Positions 17,987-26,736 of a stretch of DNA of 64,000 bases are shown in pieces (the first letter of the stretch is position 1; each line of letters opens with the position of its first letter). Source of the stretch: Nitrospirillum viridazoti CBAmc (GTDB lineage: Bacteria; Pseudomonadota; Alphaproteobacteria; Azospirillales; Azospirillaceae); NCBI RefSeq assembly GCF_000730165.1, contig NZ_CP022111.1, positions 1,302,001-1,366,000 of the forward strand, in the 5' to 3' direction. Below the pieces are notes generated by a model, which worked only from the letters and a program-made list of their open reading frames with translations, had not been told where the DNA came from and ran no database searches. A program made the translations under genes and the position numbers.

Positions 17987-19740
17987 TATGCTTCCCCCGG
18001 CATCGCATGCGCCGTTTGCGCAGGATCTGGCAGGGTCGGCGCGTCGGCGGACGCCCCGTCCATGGGGATCTCGATCACCACCTCTGTACCCCGCCCCTCA
18101 TCACTATGGAATTCCAACCGCCCCCGGTGGCGCTGGATGATGCTATAGGAAATGGAAAGGCCAAGGCCAGTCCCTGACCCCACCGGCTTGGTGGTGAAGA
18201 ACGGCTCACAGATGCGGTCGCGGATGGCAGCGGGGATGCCGTGGCCGGTATCCCGCACCGACAGGCGGAACATGGCCCCGTTCCGGCCCGTCGCCAGCGT
18301 GATGGTGCCCGTCCCCTCGATGGCGTCGATGGCGTTGCCCACCACGTTCATCAGCACCTGGTTCAGCGGCCCCGGCTGGCAGGTGATGCGCTTGGGTCCC
18401 TCATACCGCCGCTCAACCGTGATTCGGTCCGACAGCTTGTGCTGCAGCAGGGTCAGCACCGATTCCAGGCTGTCCTCGATCTCCACCTCCTTCACCTCCG
18501 CCTCGTCCAGGCGGGAGAAGGTGCGCAACTTCACCACCAGGTTTTCCACCCGGTCGATGCCCAGGCGCATGGCGTCCAGCCGCTGGCGCATCTTGTCCAG
18601 ATCGCGGGCGCCCTTGTCGGACAGGTGGCCCTGCACCTCCGGCGTGATGGTCTCCAGGCAGCGCAGCACGGTGCCCAGATGGTTGCCGACGAAGGCCAGC
18701 GGATTGTTCAGCTCATGCGCGATGCCGGCCACCAGCGCGCCCAGCGAGGCCATCTTGGCCGCCTGCACCAGCTGCGCCTGGGTGCCCTGCAGCTCCTGGT
18801 AGGCCTCCGCCAGCTCGGCGTGCGACCGCTCCAGCGCTTCCGTCATGGCGGCGCGTTCCTGGGCGATGCGCCGTTCGTCGCGCGTGCGCTCCAGTTCCAG
18901 TTCCTTGTCCCGGAATTCGCCGCTGATGCGCAGGTTCTCCTCATGCAGGAACTTGCGGCGCAGCAGGGCGCGGATGCGGGCCTTCAGGATTTCGCTCTCG
19001 CCGGCCTTGCCCACGAAGTCGTCGGCCCCCGCCTCCAGGCCGCGCATCATGTCCTCCTTGTTGTCGCGGGAGGTCAGGATGATGATCTGGAACAGGCGGT
19101 CATGCTGGCGGCGCATCCGGTCCAGGTGCTGGCACAGCTCCGTGCCGCTCATTTCCGGCATGACCAGATCGACCACGACGCAGTCGAACTTCTCCTCCGC
19201 CATGCGGGCCAGCGCCTCGCGCCCGCTGGAAACGCCGATCACCTCGTGCCCGTCCTCCTGCAACTGGGCGGTGATGAAGAACAGGTAGGTGGGGCTGTCG
19301 TCCACCACCAGCAGGCGGCTCTGGCGGATGTCCACCGGCGCCTGGGCCGCCGCCGCCGTGGTCTTGCGCAGCAGGGCGCCCACCCGGCTCAGCAGGATGT
19401 CGGTGTCGACCGACTTGGGCACATAGGCGTCGGCGCCGCTGTCGTAGCCCTGGCGCTCCCGGTCGGCGGCGTGGCTGTCGGTCAGCATCAGGACCGACAG
19501 GCCGCGCGTGCGCATGTCCATGCGCACCCGGCGCACGAACTCGTCTCCGTTCATGCGCGGCAGATGGTAGTCGACGATGGCCAGGTCGGGCATTTCCCGG
19601 CCCAATTGCTCAAGCGCGCTTTCGGCGTCGCCACAAACGGTGACGGACCATCCCCGGCGCTCCAGCATCATCTGCAATTGCAGGGCCTGCGTCGGCGAAT
19701 CCTCGACCAGCAGGACGCGGTGGGTGGACCCGCTCGTCAT
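17986..19740 (-). CDS. Soluble histidine kinase with two N-terminal receivers (CheS3-like)
   Basis: 584 residues from the ATG at 19740, whose next residues read straight into the first receiver; upstream in-frame codons add no domain. REC1 (about 8-122) has LLVEDSPTQALQ, LAIVDYHLPRMNG and YVPKSVD. REC2 (about 145-262) has LLVVDDSPTYLF, CVVVDLVMPEMSG and FVGKAGE. A coiled coil (about 265-340) leads to the kinase: GIAHELNNPLAFVGNHLG, NVVGNAIDAIEG, VRDTGHGIP and GTGLGLSISYSIIQRH. REC-REC-kinase is the recalled architecture of R. centenum CheS3, which exchanges phosphate with CheA3. It is the first gene of the nine-gene operon. Confidence 0.92.
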   Translation of the reverse strand: MTSGSTHRVLLVEDSPTQALQLQMMLERRGWSVTVCGDAESALEQLGREMPDLAIVDYHLPRMNGDEFVRRVRMDMRTRGLSVLMLTDSHAADRERQGYDSGADAYVPKSVDTDILLSRVGALLRKTTAAAAQAPVDIRQSRLLVVDDSPTYLFFITAQLQEDGHEVIGVSSGREALARMAEEKFDCVVVDLVMPEMSGTELCQHLDRMRRQHDRLFQIIILTSRDNKEDMMRGLEAGADDFVGKAGESEILKARIRALLRRKFLHEENLRISGEFRDKELELERTRDERRIAQERAAMTEALERSHAELAEAYQELQGTQAQLVQAAKMASLGALVAGIAHELNNPLAFVGNHLGTVLRCLETITPEVQGHLSDKGARDLDKMRQRLDAMRLGIDRVENLVVKLRTFSRLDEAEVKEVEIEDSLESVLTLLQHKLSDRITVERRYEGPKRITCQPGPLNQVLMNVVGNAIDAIEGTGTITLATGRNGAMFRLSVRDTGHGIPAAIRDRICEPFFTTKPVGSGTGLGLSISYSIIQRHRGRLEFHSDEGRGTEVVIEIPMDGASADAPTLPDPAQTAHAMPGEA

Positions 19741-20209
19741 AGGCCGGCCCAGCCCGCCGCCATCCGCGCGGCGCACCCTCGCTGATCCGTCATTTCCGTC
19801 TCCAGGCCGGAACCCACCACGCACTGCCTTTTCCGGGACGTCATCCATCCCATATTGGTTAATGGGGAAAGTGCCGGTTTCTCAAACCGTTTTCCACCAT
19901 TCCCTGATGAAGGGGAAACCGTGGCGCGTGGCCGCCCCCCTGTCGACTGATGCGTCATGGGTACCCCGTGCGGGAGAGCAGGGGGCCGGGCGTGCGGGCA
20001 CCCCTGAGATCACCGGAAATCATAAGCGGGGGCGTCCGTCCGTGCGCGGGCTCATCCGCATAGATTCAACCGGGGAACGCGGCACATCCCCGTGGATTGC
20101 CCTCTGGCCCCCAGCGCCAGCCCGCCCTCTCATAATTGCGCGATGGGCATCCCATATGGGACGGTGGACCTGAAACCGGCATGCCCAGACCAAGGACTAG
20201 AGCGCACCC
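19741..20209. promoter_or_regulatory. 469-bp divergent intergenic region, promoters of chemosensory operon and oligopeptidase gene
   Basis: No convincing gene lies here. Two symmetric elements stand out. CGGTTT-CTC-AAACCG (19875-19889) sits about 135 bp upstream of the first kinase start, and TCCCATATGGGA (20150-20161) is a perfect 12-bp palindrome about 50 bp upstream of the oligopeptidase start. An imperfect partner, TCCCATATTGG, occurs near 19848. Either could be an operator. No strong -35/-10 pair is obvious for either direction. Confidence 0.35.
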
Positions 20210-22273
20210 ATGAGCACCACGCCCACCGATACCGACATCGCCACTGGCGCCGGCACCGCTGAGAATCCCCTGCTGGCCACCACCGGCCTGCCCGCCTTCG
20301 ACGCGGTGAAGCCGGAGCATGTGGCCCCGGCGCTGGAGGCCGCCATCGCCCGGCACGACGCCGTGGTCCAGGCCGTCATCAAGGGAGGCGACCGCGGTTT
20401 CGACGCCGTCTGCCGCGCCATGGAACAGGCGGAGGCTGACCTGTCCGACCTGTGGGCCACCGTCAGCCACCTGCACAGCGTCGCCGACACGCCCGAGCTG
20501 CGGGCCGCCCATGCCGCAGCCCTGGAGCGGCTGATCGGCTATTCCTCCTCCGTCGCGCAGAATCCGGACCTCTACGCCGCCTATGCGGCCGTGGACCCGT
20601 CGGCCCTGGGCCCGACGGAACGGCGCCTGGTGGACCTCAGCCTGCGCAACTTCAAGCTGGGCGGCGTCGCCCTGCCGCCGGCCGAACGGGAGCGCTTCGC
20701 CGCCCTGCAGGTGGAGCTGGGCCGGCTGCAGACCGCCTACAGCAGCGCGGTGCTGGATGCGACCGAGGCCTGGGTGGAGCACATCACCGACGAGGCCCTG
20801 CTGGCAGGATTGCCCGAGGCCGACAAGGCCATGCTGGCCAGCCTGGCGGCGGCGCGCAATCTCGACGGCTGGGCCGTCACCCTGCACCAGCCCTCGGTGC
20901 GCGCCATCCTGACCTATGCCGACAACCGCGACCTGCGCGCCCGCGTTTACCGCGCCTATGGCACCCGCGCCTCCGATCAGGGCCTGAAGCCGGAAACCCT
21001 GGACAACGGCGACCGCATGGGCGCCATCCTGGCCCTGCGGCGCGAGGCGGCGGCGCTCCTGGGCTTCAATGACCCTGTGGACCTGTCGCTGGCCACCAAG
21101 ATGGCGCGGTCGGGTGCCGAGGTCGTGGACTTCCTGCGCGACCTGGCCCGCCGCGCCCGCCAGCCGGCGCTGGCCGACAAGGCGCAGCTGGAGGCTTTCG
21201 CCCGCGACACGCTGGGCATTGACGCGCTGGAGCCCTGGGACAACGGCTATGTGGCGGAGAAGCTGCGCCAGGCGCTGCACAGCATCGACGACCAGAAGAT
21301 CAAGGCCTACTTCCCCCTGCCCCGCGTGCTGGACGGCCTGCTGGCTCTGCTGCGCGACGTCTTCGGCATCACCCTGACGCAGGAGGAAGGCACCCGCGTC
21401 TGGCACAAGGACGTGCGCTACTACACCCTGTCGCGCGACGGCGTGCCCTTCGCCGGACTGTACATGGACCTGTTCGCCCGCACCGGCAAGAAGGGCGGCG
21501 CCTGGATGGCGGTGTGCCGCGCCCGCCTGAAGCGCCAAGACGGGACCCAACTGCCCGTCGCCTACCTCAACTGCAACTTCGCCCCGCCGGCGGGGGGCAA
21601 GCCCAGCCTGCTGAGCCATGGCGACGTGCTGACCCTGCTGCACGAGATGGGGCACTGCCTGCACCATGTGCTGAGCGAGGTCGACTATCCCTCCATCAGC
21701 GGCGTCACCGGATTCGAATGGGACGCGGTGGAGCTGCCCAGCCAGCTGCTGGAGAACTTCGCCTGGGACCGGCAGGTGCTGCGCTCCATGTCCGGCCATG
21801 TCGACACTGGCGAGCCCCTGCCCGACGCGCTGTTCGACGCCATGCTGGGCGCCCAGCGCTTCCAGGCGGCGCTGGCGCTGCTGCGCCAGGTGGAGTTCGC
21901 CCTGTTCGACCTGCAGATGCACCTGGACGCCGGCGTCACCGACGCCGCCGGCATCCAGGCCCTGCTGGAGCGGGTGCGGGCGGAGGTGGCGGTGCTGACC
22001 CCGCCGGAATGGCACCGCTTCGCCCACGCCTTCACCCACATCTTCGCCGGTGGGTACGCCGCCGGCTACTACAGCTATTTGTGGGCGGAGCGGCTGTCGC
22101 TGGACGGCTTCGGCAAGTTCCTGGAAGGCGACAGGGCGGCGGCCGGCGAGGCCTTCCGCGCCCAGGTGCTGGCCGTGGGCTCAAGCCGCCCCGCACTGGA
22201 CAGCTACATCGCCTTCCGGGGGCGCGAGCCGGAAAACGATGCGCTGCTCAAGCGGTATGGGCTGGCGGCTTAA
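20210..22273 (+). CDS. prlC: Oligopeptidase A, M3-family zinc metallopeptidase
   Basis: 687 residues, normal for the family. The zinc site is HEMGH at residues 478-482 (LLHEMGHCLHHVLS), and the third ligand glutamate follows in GFEWDAVELPSQLLENFAW about 28 residues later. The N-terminus LPAFDAVKPEHVAPALEAAI and the C-terminal FAGGYAAGYYSYLWAE also match oligopeptidase A. It degrades short cytosolic peptides, including cleaved signal peptides. It stands alone, divergent from the chemosensory operon. A strong hairpin follows about 100 bases after its stop. Confidence 0.95.
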   Translation: MSTTPTDTDIATGAGTAENPLLATTGLPAFDAVKPEHVAPALEAAIARHDAVVQAVIKGGDRGFDAVCRAMEQAEADLSDLWATVSHLHSVADTPELRAAHAAALERLIGYSSSVAQNPDLYAAYAAVDPSALGPTERRLVDLSLRNFKLGGVALPPAERERFAALQVELGRLQTAYSSAVLDATEAWVEHITDEALLAGLPEADKAMLASLAAARNLDGWAVTLHQPSVRAILTYADNRDLRARVYRAYGTRASDQGLKPETLDNGDRMGAILALRREAAALLGFNDPVDLSLATKMARSGAEVVDFLRDLARRARQPALADKAQLEAFARDTLGIDALEPWDNGYVAEKLRQALHSIDDQKIKAYFPLPRVLDGLLALLRDVFGITLTQEEGTRVWHKDVRYYTLSRDGVPFAGLYMDLFARTGKKGGAWMAVCRARLKRQDGTQLPVAYLNCNFAPPAGGKPSLLSHGDVLTLLHEMGHCLHHVLSEVDYPSISGVTGFEWDAVELPSQLLENFAWDRQVLRSMSGHVDTGEPLPDALFDAMLGAQRFQAALALLRQVEFALFDLQMHLDAGVTDAAGIQALLERVRAEVAVLTPPEWHRFAHAFTHIFAGGYAAGYYSYLWAERLSLDGFGKFLEGDRAAAGEAFRAQVLAVGSSRPALDSYIAFRGREPENDALLKRYGLAA

Positions 22274-22377
22274 GCGGTGCCCTCAGACGGCGGGCGTGGC
22301 CATCCGGCCGCTTGCCTTCCTCACTTTCCAGTCCGCTACGCTCCCCGGAAAGCTCCGGCGCCCGCAGTCGCGGGCTA

Positions 22378-22409
22378 CCAACGGCGCAGGATTAATCCCG
22401 CGCCGTTGG
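22378..22409 (+). terminator. Hairpin between convergent oligopeptidase and permease genes
   Basis: CCAACGGCGC at 22378-22387 pairs perfectly with GCGCCGTTGG at 22400-22409, extended by GG/CC around an ATTAAT loop. On the plus strand CTTTCTT follows, a weak T-run, so it best fits a terminator of the oligopeptidase transcript. On the minus strand no T-run follows. Confidence 0.6.
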
Positions 22410-22426
22410 CTTTCTTGGAGCCAAGG

Positions 22427-23752
22427 TCAGAACAGGTGGCTGGCGGCCAGCACCAGGATCAGGCCGGTGACGGAGACGATGGTTTCCATCACCGACCAGG
22501 TTTTGAGCGTGTCCGCCGTGCTGAGACCCAGATAGTTCTTCACCAGCCAGAAGCCCGGGTCGTTGACATGGGAGAAGAACAGCGAGCCGGCGCCCACGGC
22601 CAGCACTAGCCATTCCGGCGCCACCCCGGATGTGGCCGCGACCGAGGTCAAGGCCCCGGAAGCAGTGATGGTGGCGACGGTGGCGGAGCCCGTGGCCAGG
22701 CGGATCATCACGGCGATGCCCCAGGCCAGCAGGATGGGCGACACCGCCCCCTGCTCGGCGAAGCGTGCCAGCGTGTCGGCCAGCCCGGCCTCCACCAGCA
22801 CCTGCTTGAAGGCGCCGCCGCCGGCGATGCTGAGCAGGATGCTGGCTGCTGGCGCCATGGCCTCATGCCACAGCGCGTCCCAATCGACCGGCTTACCCCC
22901 ACCCCATGTTCCGGGACTGAAGAAGGCGGCCAGGGCCACCAGGTTGGCCAGCAGCAAGGCCACCGGAGGGGCACCCAGCAGGGACAGCACGGGCCCGTGG
23001 CTCAGCGCCGGCACCGCCTTGGCGGCGATCAGCACCACCGGCAGCAGGATGACGGCCAGCGCCGTCCAGGGTGAAGGCAGCGGCCTGTCCGGCACCTCGG
23101 CCTGGGCGCCATCCCCGCCGGCGACATAGGGCGTGATCAAGCCGGCGAACACCGGCCCGGCCAGCACGGCGATGGGCAGGCCCAGCAGCACGCCCAGCAC
23201 CAGGGTCGGCCCCACGCCGGCGCCCAGCTGGTCCACCGCGATGATGGGCCCGGGGTGCGGCGGCACCAGGGCGTGCAGCACCGAGAGCCCGGCCAGCGCC
23301 GGCAGCATCAGCAGCAGGCGCTGCCGTCCGTCCCGGTCGCCGGTGATCGGCAGGGCCGCAATGATGGGCAGCAGCAGGACGACGCCGGTTTCGAAGAACA
23401 GCGGCAAGCCCAGGACTAGGGAGGCCAGCAGGCAGCCCCACGGCCGCCAGCGCGGCCCCACCGCCCCCACCGTGGCATTGGCCAGGGCGGCGGCGGCGCC
23501 GGAGACCTTGAGCATGGCGCCTAAGGTCAGGCCCAGGGCCACCACCAGGCCCGCCCCGCCCATGATGTCGCCGAAGCCCTTCTGAAGGGCGGCCAAGGCC
23601 CGATCCGCAGCCATGCCCCGCGCCACCGCCAGGGCCAACGCCGCGCACAGCAGCGCCAGGAAGGGATGCAGCTTCAGCCGGATGATCAGGACCACGGCCA
23701 GGGCGATGCAGCCGCCCGCCGCCAGGACCAGCCAAAGATCGCCGCCTACCAC
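22427..23752 (-). CDS. Gluconate:H+ symporter, GntP family
   Basis: About 441 residues from the GTG at 23752; an upstream in-frame start at 23815 would add a basic stretch unlike the family. The protein is almost entirely hydrophobic, with 12-14 predicted membrane segments. It shows GntP features such as LQKGFGDIMGGAGLVVALG, FFETGVVLLLPIIAALP, LVPPHPGPIIAVDQLGA and SVATIT-like ATGSATVATITASG. It ends FFSHVNDPGFWLVKNYLGLS, the strongly conserved C-terminal motif of gluconate/idonate permeases. It imports gluconate or a related sugar acid. No kinase or dehydratase gene is adjacent. Confidence 0.92.
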   Translation of the reverse strand: MVGGDLWLVLAAGGCIALAVVLIIRLKLHPFLALLCAALALAVARGMAADRALAALQKGFGDIMGGAGLVVALGLTLGAMLKVSGAAAALANATVGAVGPRWRPWGCLLASLVLGLPLFFETGVVLLLPIIAALPITGDRDGRQRLLLMLPALAGLSVLHALVPPHPGPIIAVDQLGAGVGPTLVLGVLLGLPIAVLAGPVFAGLITPYVAGGDGAQAEVPDRPLPSPWTALAVILLPVVLIAAKAVPALSHGPVLSLLGAPPVALLLANLVALAAFFSPGTWGGGKPVDWDALWHEAMAPAASILLSIAGGGAFKQVLVEAGLADTLARFAEQGAVSPILLAWGIAVMIRLATGSATVATITASGALTSVAATSGVAPEWLVLAVGAGSLFFSHVNDPGFWLVKNYLGLSTADTLKTWSVMETIVSVTGLILVLAASHLF

Positions 23753-23887
23753 GCGGCCGCCCCGGCATGACACACCCTTGGCTGGTAACCGGTATCGCCC
23801 AACGCCATCGCCCATCCTTCCAGGCCGTTCACTCCCGGACCGGAGCTTCCCTGGCGGGAGCGCTTTTGTCTACCGGTTCCCTTACGC

Positions 23888-24859
23888 TTACAACGGCGCC
23901 AGCAGCCAGTGCAGGCTGAACAGGCCGTCCGGGTCCACCCACACCTGCGTGGGCTCGAACCCCGCGGCGCGGGCCATGTTCTGGAAGGTGGCGGGCGCCA
24001 GCTTGTAGGAGTCCTCGATGTGGATGCGTTCGCCGGCGCGGAAGTGGAAGAAGCGGCCGGCCACGGCGGCGCGCTGCTCGCGCTGGCTGATGAGGAAGAT
24101 CTCGATCTTCGACTGGTCCTCGTTGAAGTAGGCGTAGTGGCGGAAGCCGGACAGATCGAAGGTGCCGCCCAGCTCGCGGTTGATGCGGGCCAGCAGATTG
24201 AGGGAGAAGGCGGCGGTGACGCCCGCGCTGTCGTTGTAGGCGGCTTCCAGCACCGCGATGTCCTTGGGGATGTCGACGCCCACCAGCATCGCCCCACCCG
24301 GCAGCATGTTGGCGCACCGGGCCAGGAAGGCCGTGGCCGCCACCGGCGTCAGGTTGCCGATGGTCGACCCGGGGAAGAAGCCGACGCGGCGCCGGCCCAC
24401 GGTGGGCAGCGACAGGGTCTGCTGGGTATAGTCGCCGCAGACGGCCATCACCTCGATCTGCGGCATGTCCAGGGCCAGGGCCGCCGCCTCGCGGATCAGC
24501 TGGTCGCGGGAGATGTCAATGGACACGTAGGAGGCGGGGCGGTCCAGCGCGTTCAGCAGCAGGCGGCTCTTGCGGCCGTCGCCGGTGCCGAACTCCACCA
24601 CCTGCGCCTCCGGCCCCGCCAGCGCGGCGATCTCCGGCCCCAGGCGCTGCAGCATGGCCAGTTCGGTACGCGTGGGATAATACTCCGGCAGTTCGCAGAT
24701 GCGCTCGAACAGGGCGGCTCCCGCGGCGTCGTACAGATATTTGCAGGGAATGCGGCGGATGGGGTGGGACAGTCCCGCCAGCACATCATCGCGGAAGCTG
24801 GCCGTGGCCGGCTCGAAATCCATGAAGCTCACACGATCGATCACGTCCGTCACGGTCAT
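23888..24859 (-). CDS. egtD: L-histidine N-alpha-methyltransferase (ergothioneine biosynthesis)
   Basis: 323 residues from the ATG at 24859, matching the EgtD length of about 320. Motifs are RRIPCKYLYDAAGAALFERI, LPEYYPTRTE, VEFGTGDGRKSRLLLNAL (SAM-binding), FPGSTIGNLTP, and INRELGGTFDLSGFRHYAYF. It transfers three methyl groups to histidine to make hercynine. The ATG overlaps the egtB stop by 4 bases (ATGA), so the two are translationally coupled. The terminal VRVDPDGLFS-like segment (WVDPDGLFSLHWLL) is also family-typical. Identification is firm. Confidence 0.96.
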   Translation of the reverse strand: MTVTDVIDRVSFMDFEPATASFRDDVLAGLSHPIRRIPCKYLYDAAGAALFERICELPEYYPTRTELAMLQRLGPEIAALAGPEAQVVEFGTGDGRKSRLLLNALDRPASYVSIDISRDQLIREAAALALDMPQIEVMAVCGDYTQQTLSLPTVGRRRVGFFPGSTIGNLTPVAATAFLARCANMLPGGAMLVGVDIPKDIAVLEAAYNDSAGVTAAFSLNLLARINRELGGTFDLSGFRHYAYFNEDQSKIEIFLISQREQRAAVAGRFFHFRAGERIHIEDSYKLAPATFQNMARAAGFEPTQVWVDPDGLFSLHWLLAPL

Positions 24860-26196
24860 GGCGTCGTCCTCGCAAGTCGAATGCCGGAGAATTGCCAGCG
24901 CGCGGCCGGCGGGAAGAAATTGCGGTAGGTCTTGCGCACATGGCCGGCCGGGGTGGCGCGCGACCCGCCGCGCAGCACCATCTGGCCGCTCATGAACTTG
25001 CCGTTGTATTCGCCGATGGCACCATCGGGCGGGCGGTAACCGGGGTAGCCGGTATAGGCGCTGGCCGTCCATTCCCAGACGTCACCGTAGAAGCCGGTCG
25101 CAGTATGGGCATGGAAGCTGCCGTCGTCCCCGGGCCGCTGGCCCGCCTCGCCCGCCGCGATCTCCCACTCCGCCTCCGTCGGCAGGCGGGCGCCGGGCCA
25201 GCGCGCCTCGGCCCACTTGGCGTAGGCGTCCGCCTCATACTGGCTGACATGGCAGACGGGTTCATTGGGATCGATGGCGCGAACGCCGGACAGGGTCTTC
25301 ACCTGCCACTCGCCCTCATCCCCCCGCTGCCAGTACAGAGGCGCCTGCCAGCCCTGGGCCTGCACGGTAGCCCAGCCATCGGACAACCACAGATCCGGAC
25401 GGCGATAGCCGCCATCGGCCATGAAGTCCAGATACTCGGCATTGGTGACCACACGATCCGCGATCTCGAACGCCTCCAGCCAAACCTTATGGCGGGGGCC
25501 TTCGTTGTCGAAGATGAAGTCCTCCTGCCCCGTCGCGCCGATGGCGTAGAGGCCGGCGGGCACGCCGCGCCAGACCACCTCCCCCGCCGACAGCGCCGGC
25601 GTCGCCGGTGGCGGGAAGACGCCCGCCGGAAAAGGGTGCAGCAGCAGCGCGTGCTTGATGTCGGTGATGATCAATTCCTGGTGCTGCTGCTCATGCTGCA
25701 GGCCCAACTCCAGCAGGGCGGCGGCCCGGGCATCGACGCCCCCCGCCAGCCAGGCGTCCATGGCGCGGTCGACATGGGCGCGGTAATCCAGCACCTGCGC
25801 CACCGTGGGACGGGACAACAGCCCACGCGCAGGGCGCGGCCAGCGCTCGCCCACGCCTTCGTAGTAGGAGTTGAAGAGGTAGCGGAAACTAGGATCGAAG
25901 GGCTGATAGCCCGGCACCAGGGCCGTCAGCAGGAAGGTTTCGAAAAACCAGGTGGTATGGGCCAGATGCCATTTGGTCGGGCTTGCGTCCGGCATGGACT
26001 GCAGCGTCTGGTCCTCGGCGGTCAGGCCCTGGGTTCGGGCCAGCGTCTCCTGGCGGACGGCGCGATAGCGCGCCTGGGCATCGGCCGGCCGGTGACGCCC
26101 CGGCAGCGACAAAGGGGGCTGCACCGGCGATGCGGCGTCAGCCGGTACCGGATGGGGGGGTACCGGATGGGCGGGTACCGGAACGGCGAAAGGCAC
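24856..26196 (-). CDS. egtB: Iron(II)-dependent hercynine/ergothioneine sulfoxide synthase
   Basis: About 446 residues from the GTG at 26196, which has AGGGGG about 9 bases upstream; a TTG at 26337 would give 493. After a Pro-rich N-terminus the DinB-like domain carries the iron ligands in WHLAHTTWFFETF and GLQHEQQHQELI. The FGE-sulfatase domain follows (IGATGQEDFIFDNEGP, VTNAEYLDFMADGGYRRPDLW, RLPTEAEWEIAAG, GDVWEWTASAYTGYPGYR, LRGGSRATPAGHVRKTYRNF). EgtB joins a thiol to hercynine using O2. As usual in proteobacteria only egtB-egtD are clustered. Confidence 0.95.
   Translation of the reverse strand: MPFAVPVPAHPVPPHPVPADAASPVQPPLSLPGRHRPADAQARYRAVRQETLARTQGLTAEDQTLQSMPDASPTKWHLAHTTWFFETFLLTALVPGYQPFDPSFRYLFNSYYEGVGERWPRPARGLLSRPTVAQVLDYRAHVDRAMDAWLAGGVDARAAALLELGLQHEQQHQELIITDIKHALLLHPFPAGVFPPPATPALSAGEVVWRGVPAGLYAIGATGQEDFIFDNEGPRHKVWLEAFEIADRVVTNAEYLDFMADGGYRRPDLWLSDGWATVQAQGWQAPLYWQRGDEGEWQVKTLSGVRAIDPNEPVCHVSQYEADAYAKWAEARWPGARLPTEAEWEIAAGEAGQRPGDDGSFHAHTATGFYGDVWEWTASAYTGYPGYRPPDGAIGEYNGKFMSGQMVLRGGSRATPAGHVRKTYRNFFPPAARWQFSGIRLARTTP
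26144..26183. repeat. 15-bp tandem repeat in the N-terminal coding region of egtB
   Basis: GGTACCGGATGGG-type units begin at 26144, 26159 and 26174 with a 15-bp period; the third is incomplete. On the coding strand they encode PVPAH, PVPPH and PVPA, a Pro/His-rich linker before the conserved domain. The 15-bp period keeps frame, so unit number could vary between strains without disrupting EgtB. Confidence 0.7.
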
Positions 26197-26388
26197 AGGC
26201 AATGTCCCCCTGGTAGAAAGGCCCCGATTGGAAAGGTCGGCAATCAGCCCCGCGCCGTCGCCGTAGCGGATGACTGAACCATGCCGGCCATGCCCCCGTA
26301 TTGCACGGACTACGCGTAATCGTGTCGAAACGCGCAACGCCCCTTAAGGTTAGGACTCACCCGGGGGATTGCAAGGAAGGCAAGCATG

Positions 26389-26420
26389 GGGAACGGCCCC
26401 GGAAAACCAGGGCCGTTCCC
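26389..26420 (-). terminator. Perfect 11-bp hairpin after the DUF883-like gene
   Basis: GGGAACGGCCC at 26389-26399 pairs perfectly with GGGCCGTTCCC at 26410-26420 around a 10-base loop. It lies 13 bases past the stop of the minus-strand small membrane gene and upstream of egtB. No clear T-run follows, so termination efficiency is uncertain; it may instead insulate egtB from read-through. Confidence 0.5.
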
Positions 26421-26433
26421 GAAACGCCTGGGG

Positions 26434-26691
26434 TCAGCGGCTGCACAGCCGGGCGAGGATGAAGCCCGCGGCACCAGCCAGCGCGATGGCGGTCAGGGGT
26501 CGCGCCGCCACGCGGGTACTCACTTCCTGCACCGCGACATCGCCCTTGGCCTTGGCCAAGTCGGCCGCAGCGTAGGCGCCTTCGCGCAGGGCGTCATAGG
26601 CGGTGCGGCCAGCCCGGCTCGCGGCGGCGGCGGTATCCGCCGCGATGTCCGAGGCCTTACCGGTCACGTCGTCGATGCTCATGCTAGCCAT
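26434..26691 (-). CDS. Small C-tail-anchored membrane protein, DUF883/ElaB/YqjD-like
   Basis: 85 residues. The first 60 are Ala-rich and helical (SDIAADTAAAASRAGRTAYD, AYAAADLAKAKGDVAVQE), followed by the conserved RVAARPLTAIALAGAAGFIL hydrophobic tail and a basic end (ARLCSR). This layout of amphipathic helix then single C-terminal membrane anchor matches ElaB/YqjD/YgaM, inner-membrane ribosome-associated stress proteins. A GGAG site precedes the ATG, and an EcfG-like box lies about 46-71 bp upstream. Function is inferred from this resemblance only. Confidence 0.7.
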   Translation of the reverse strand: MASMSIDDVTGKASDIAADTAAAASRAGRTAYDALREGAYAAADLAKAKGDVAVQEVSTRVAARPLTAIALAGAAGFILARLCSR

Positions 26692-26736
26692 GGAACTTAT
26701 CTCCTTATCGTCTCCGGGATTGAAGTGATGGTGTTA

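Noticed and set aside
5683-19740. Annotation as the flagellar chemotaxis operon
   Set aside because: There is no CheY, CheD or flagellar gene; CheR has TPRs, CheA carries a receiver, and the output is a c-di-GMP enzyme, all typical of alternative-function systems.
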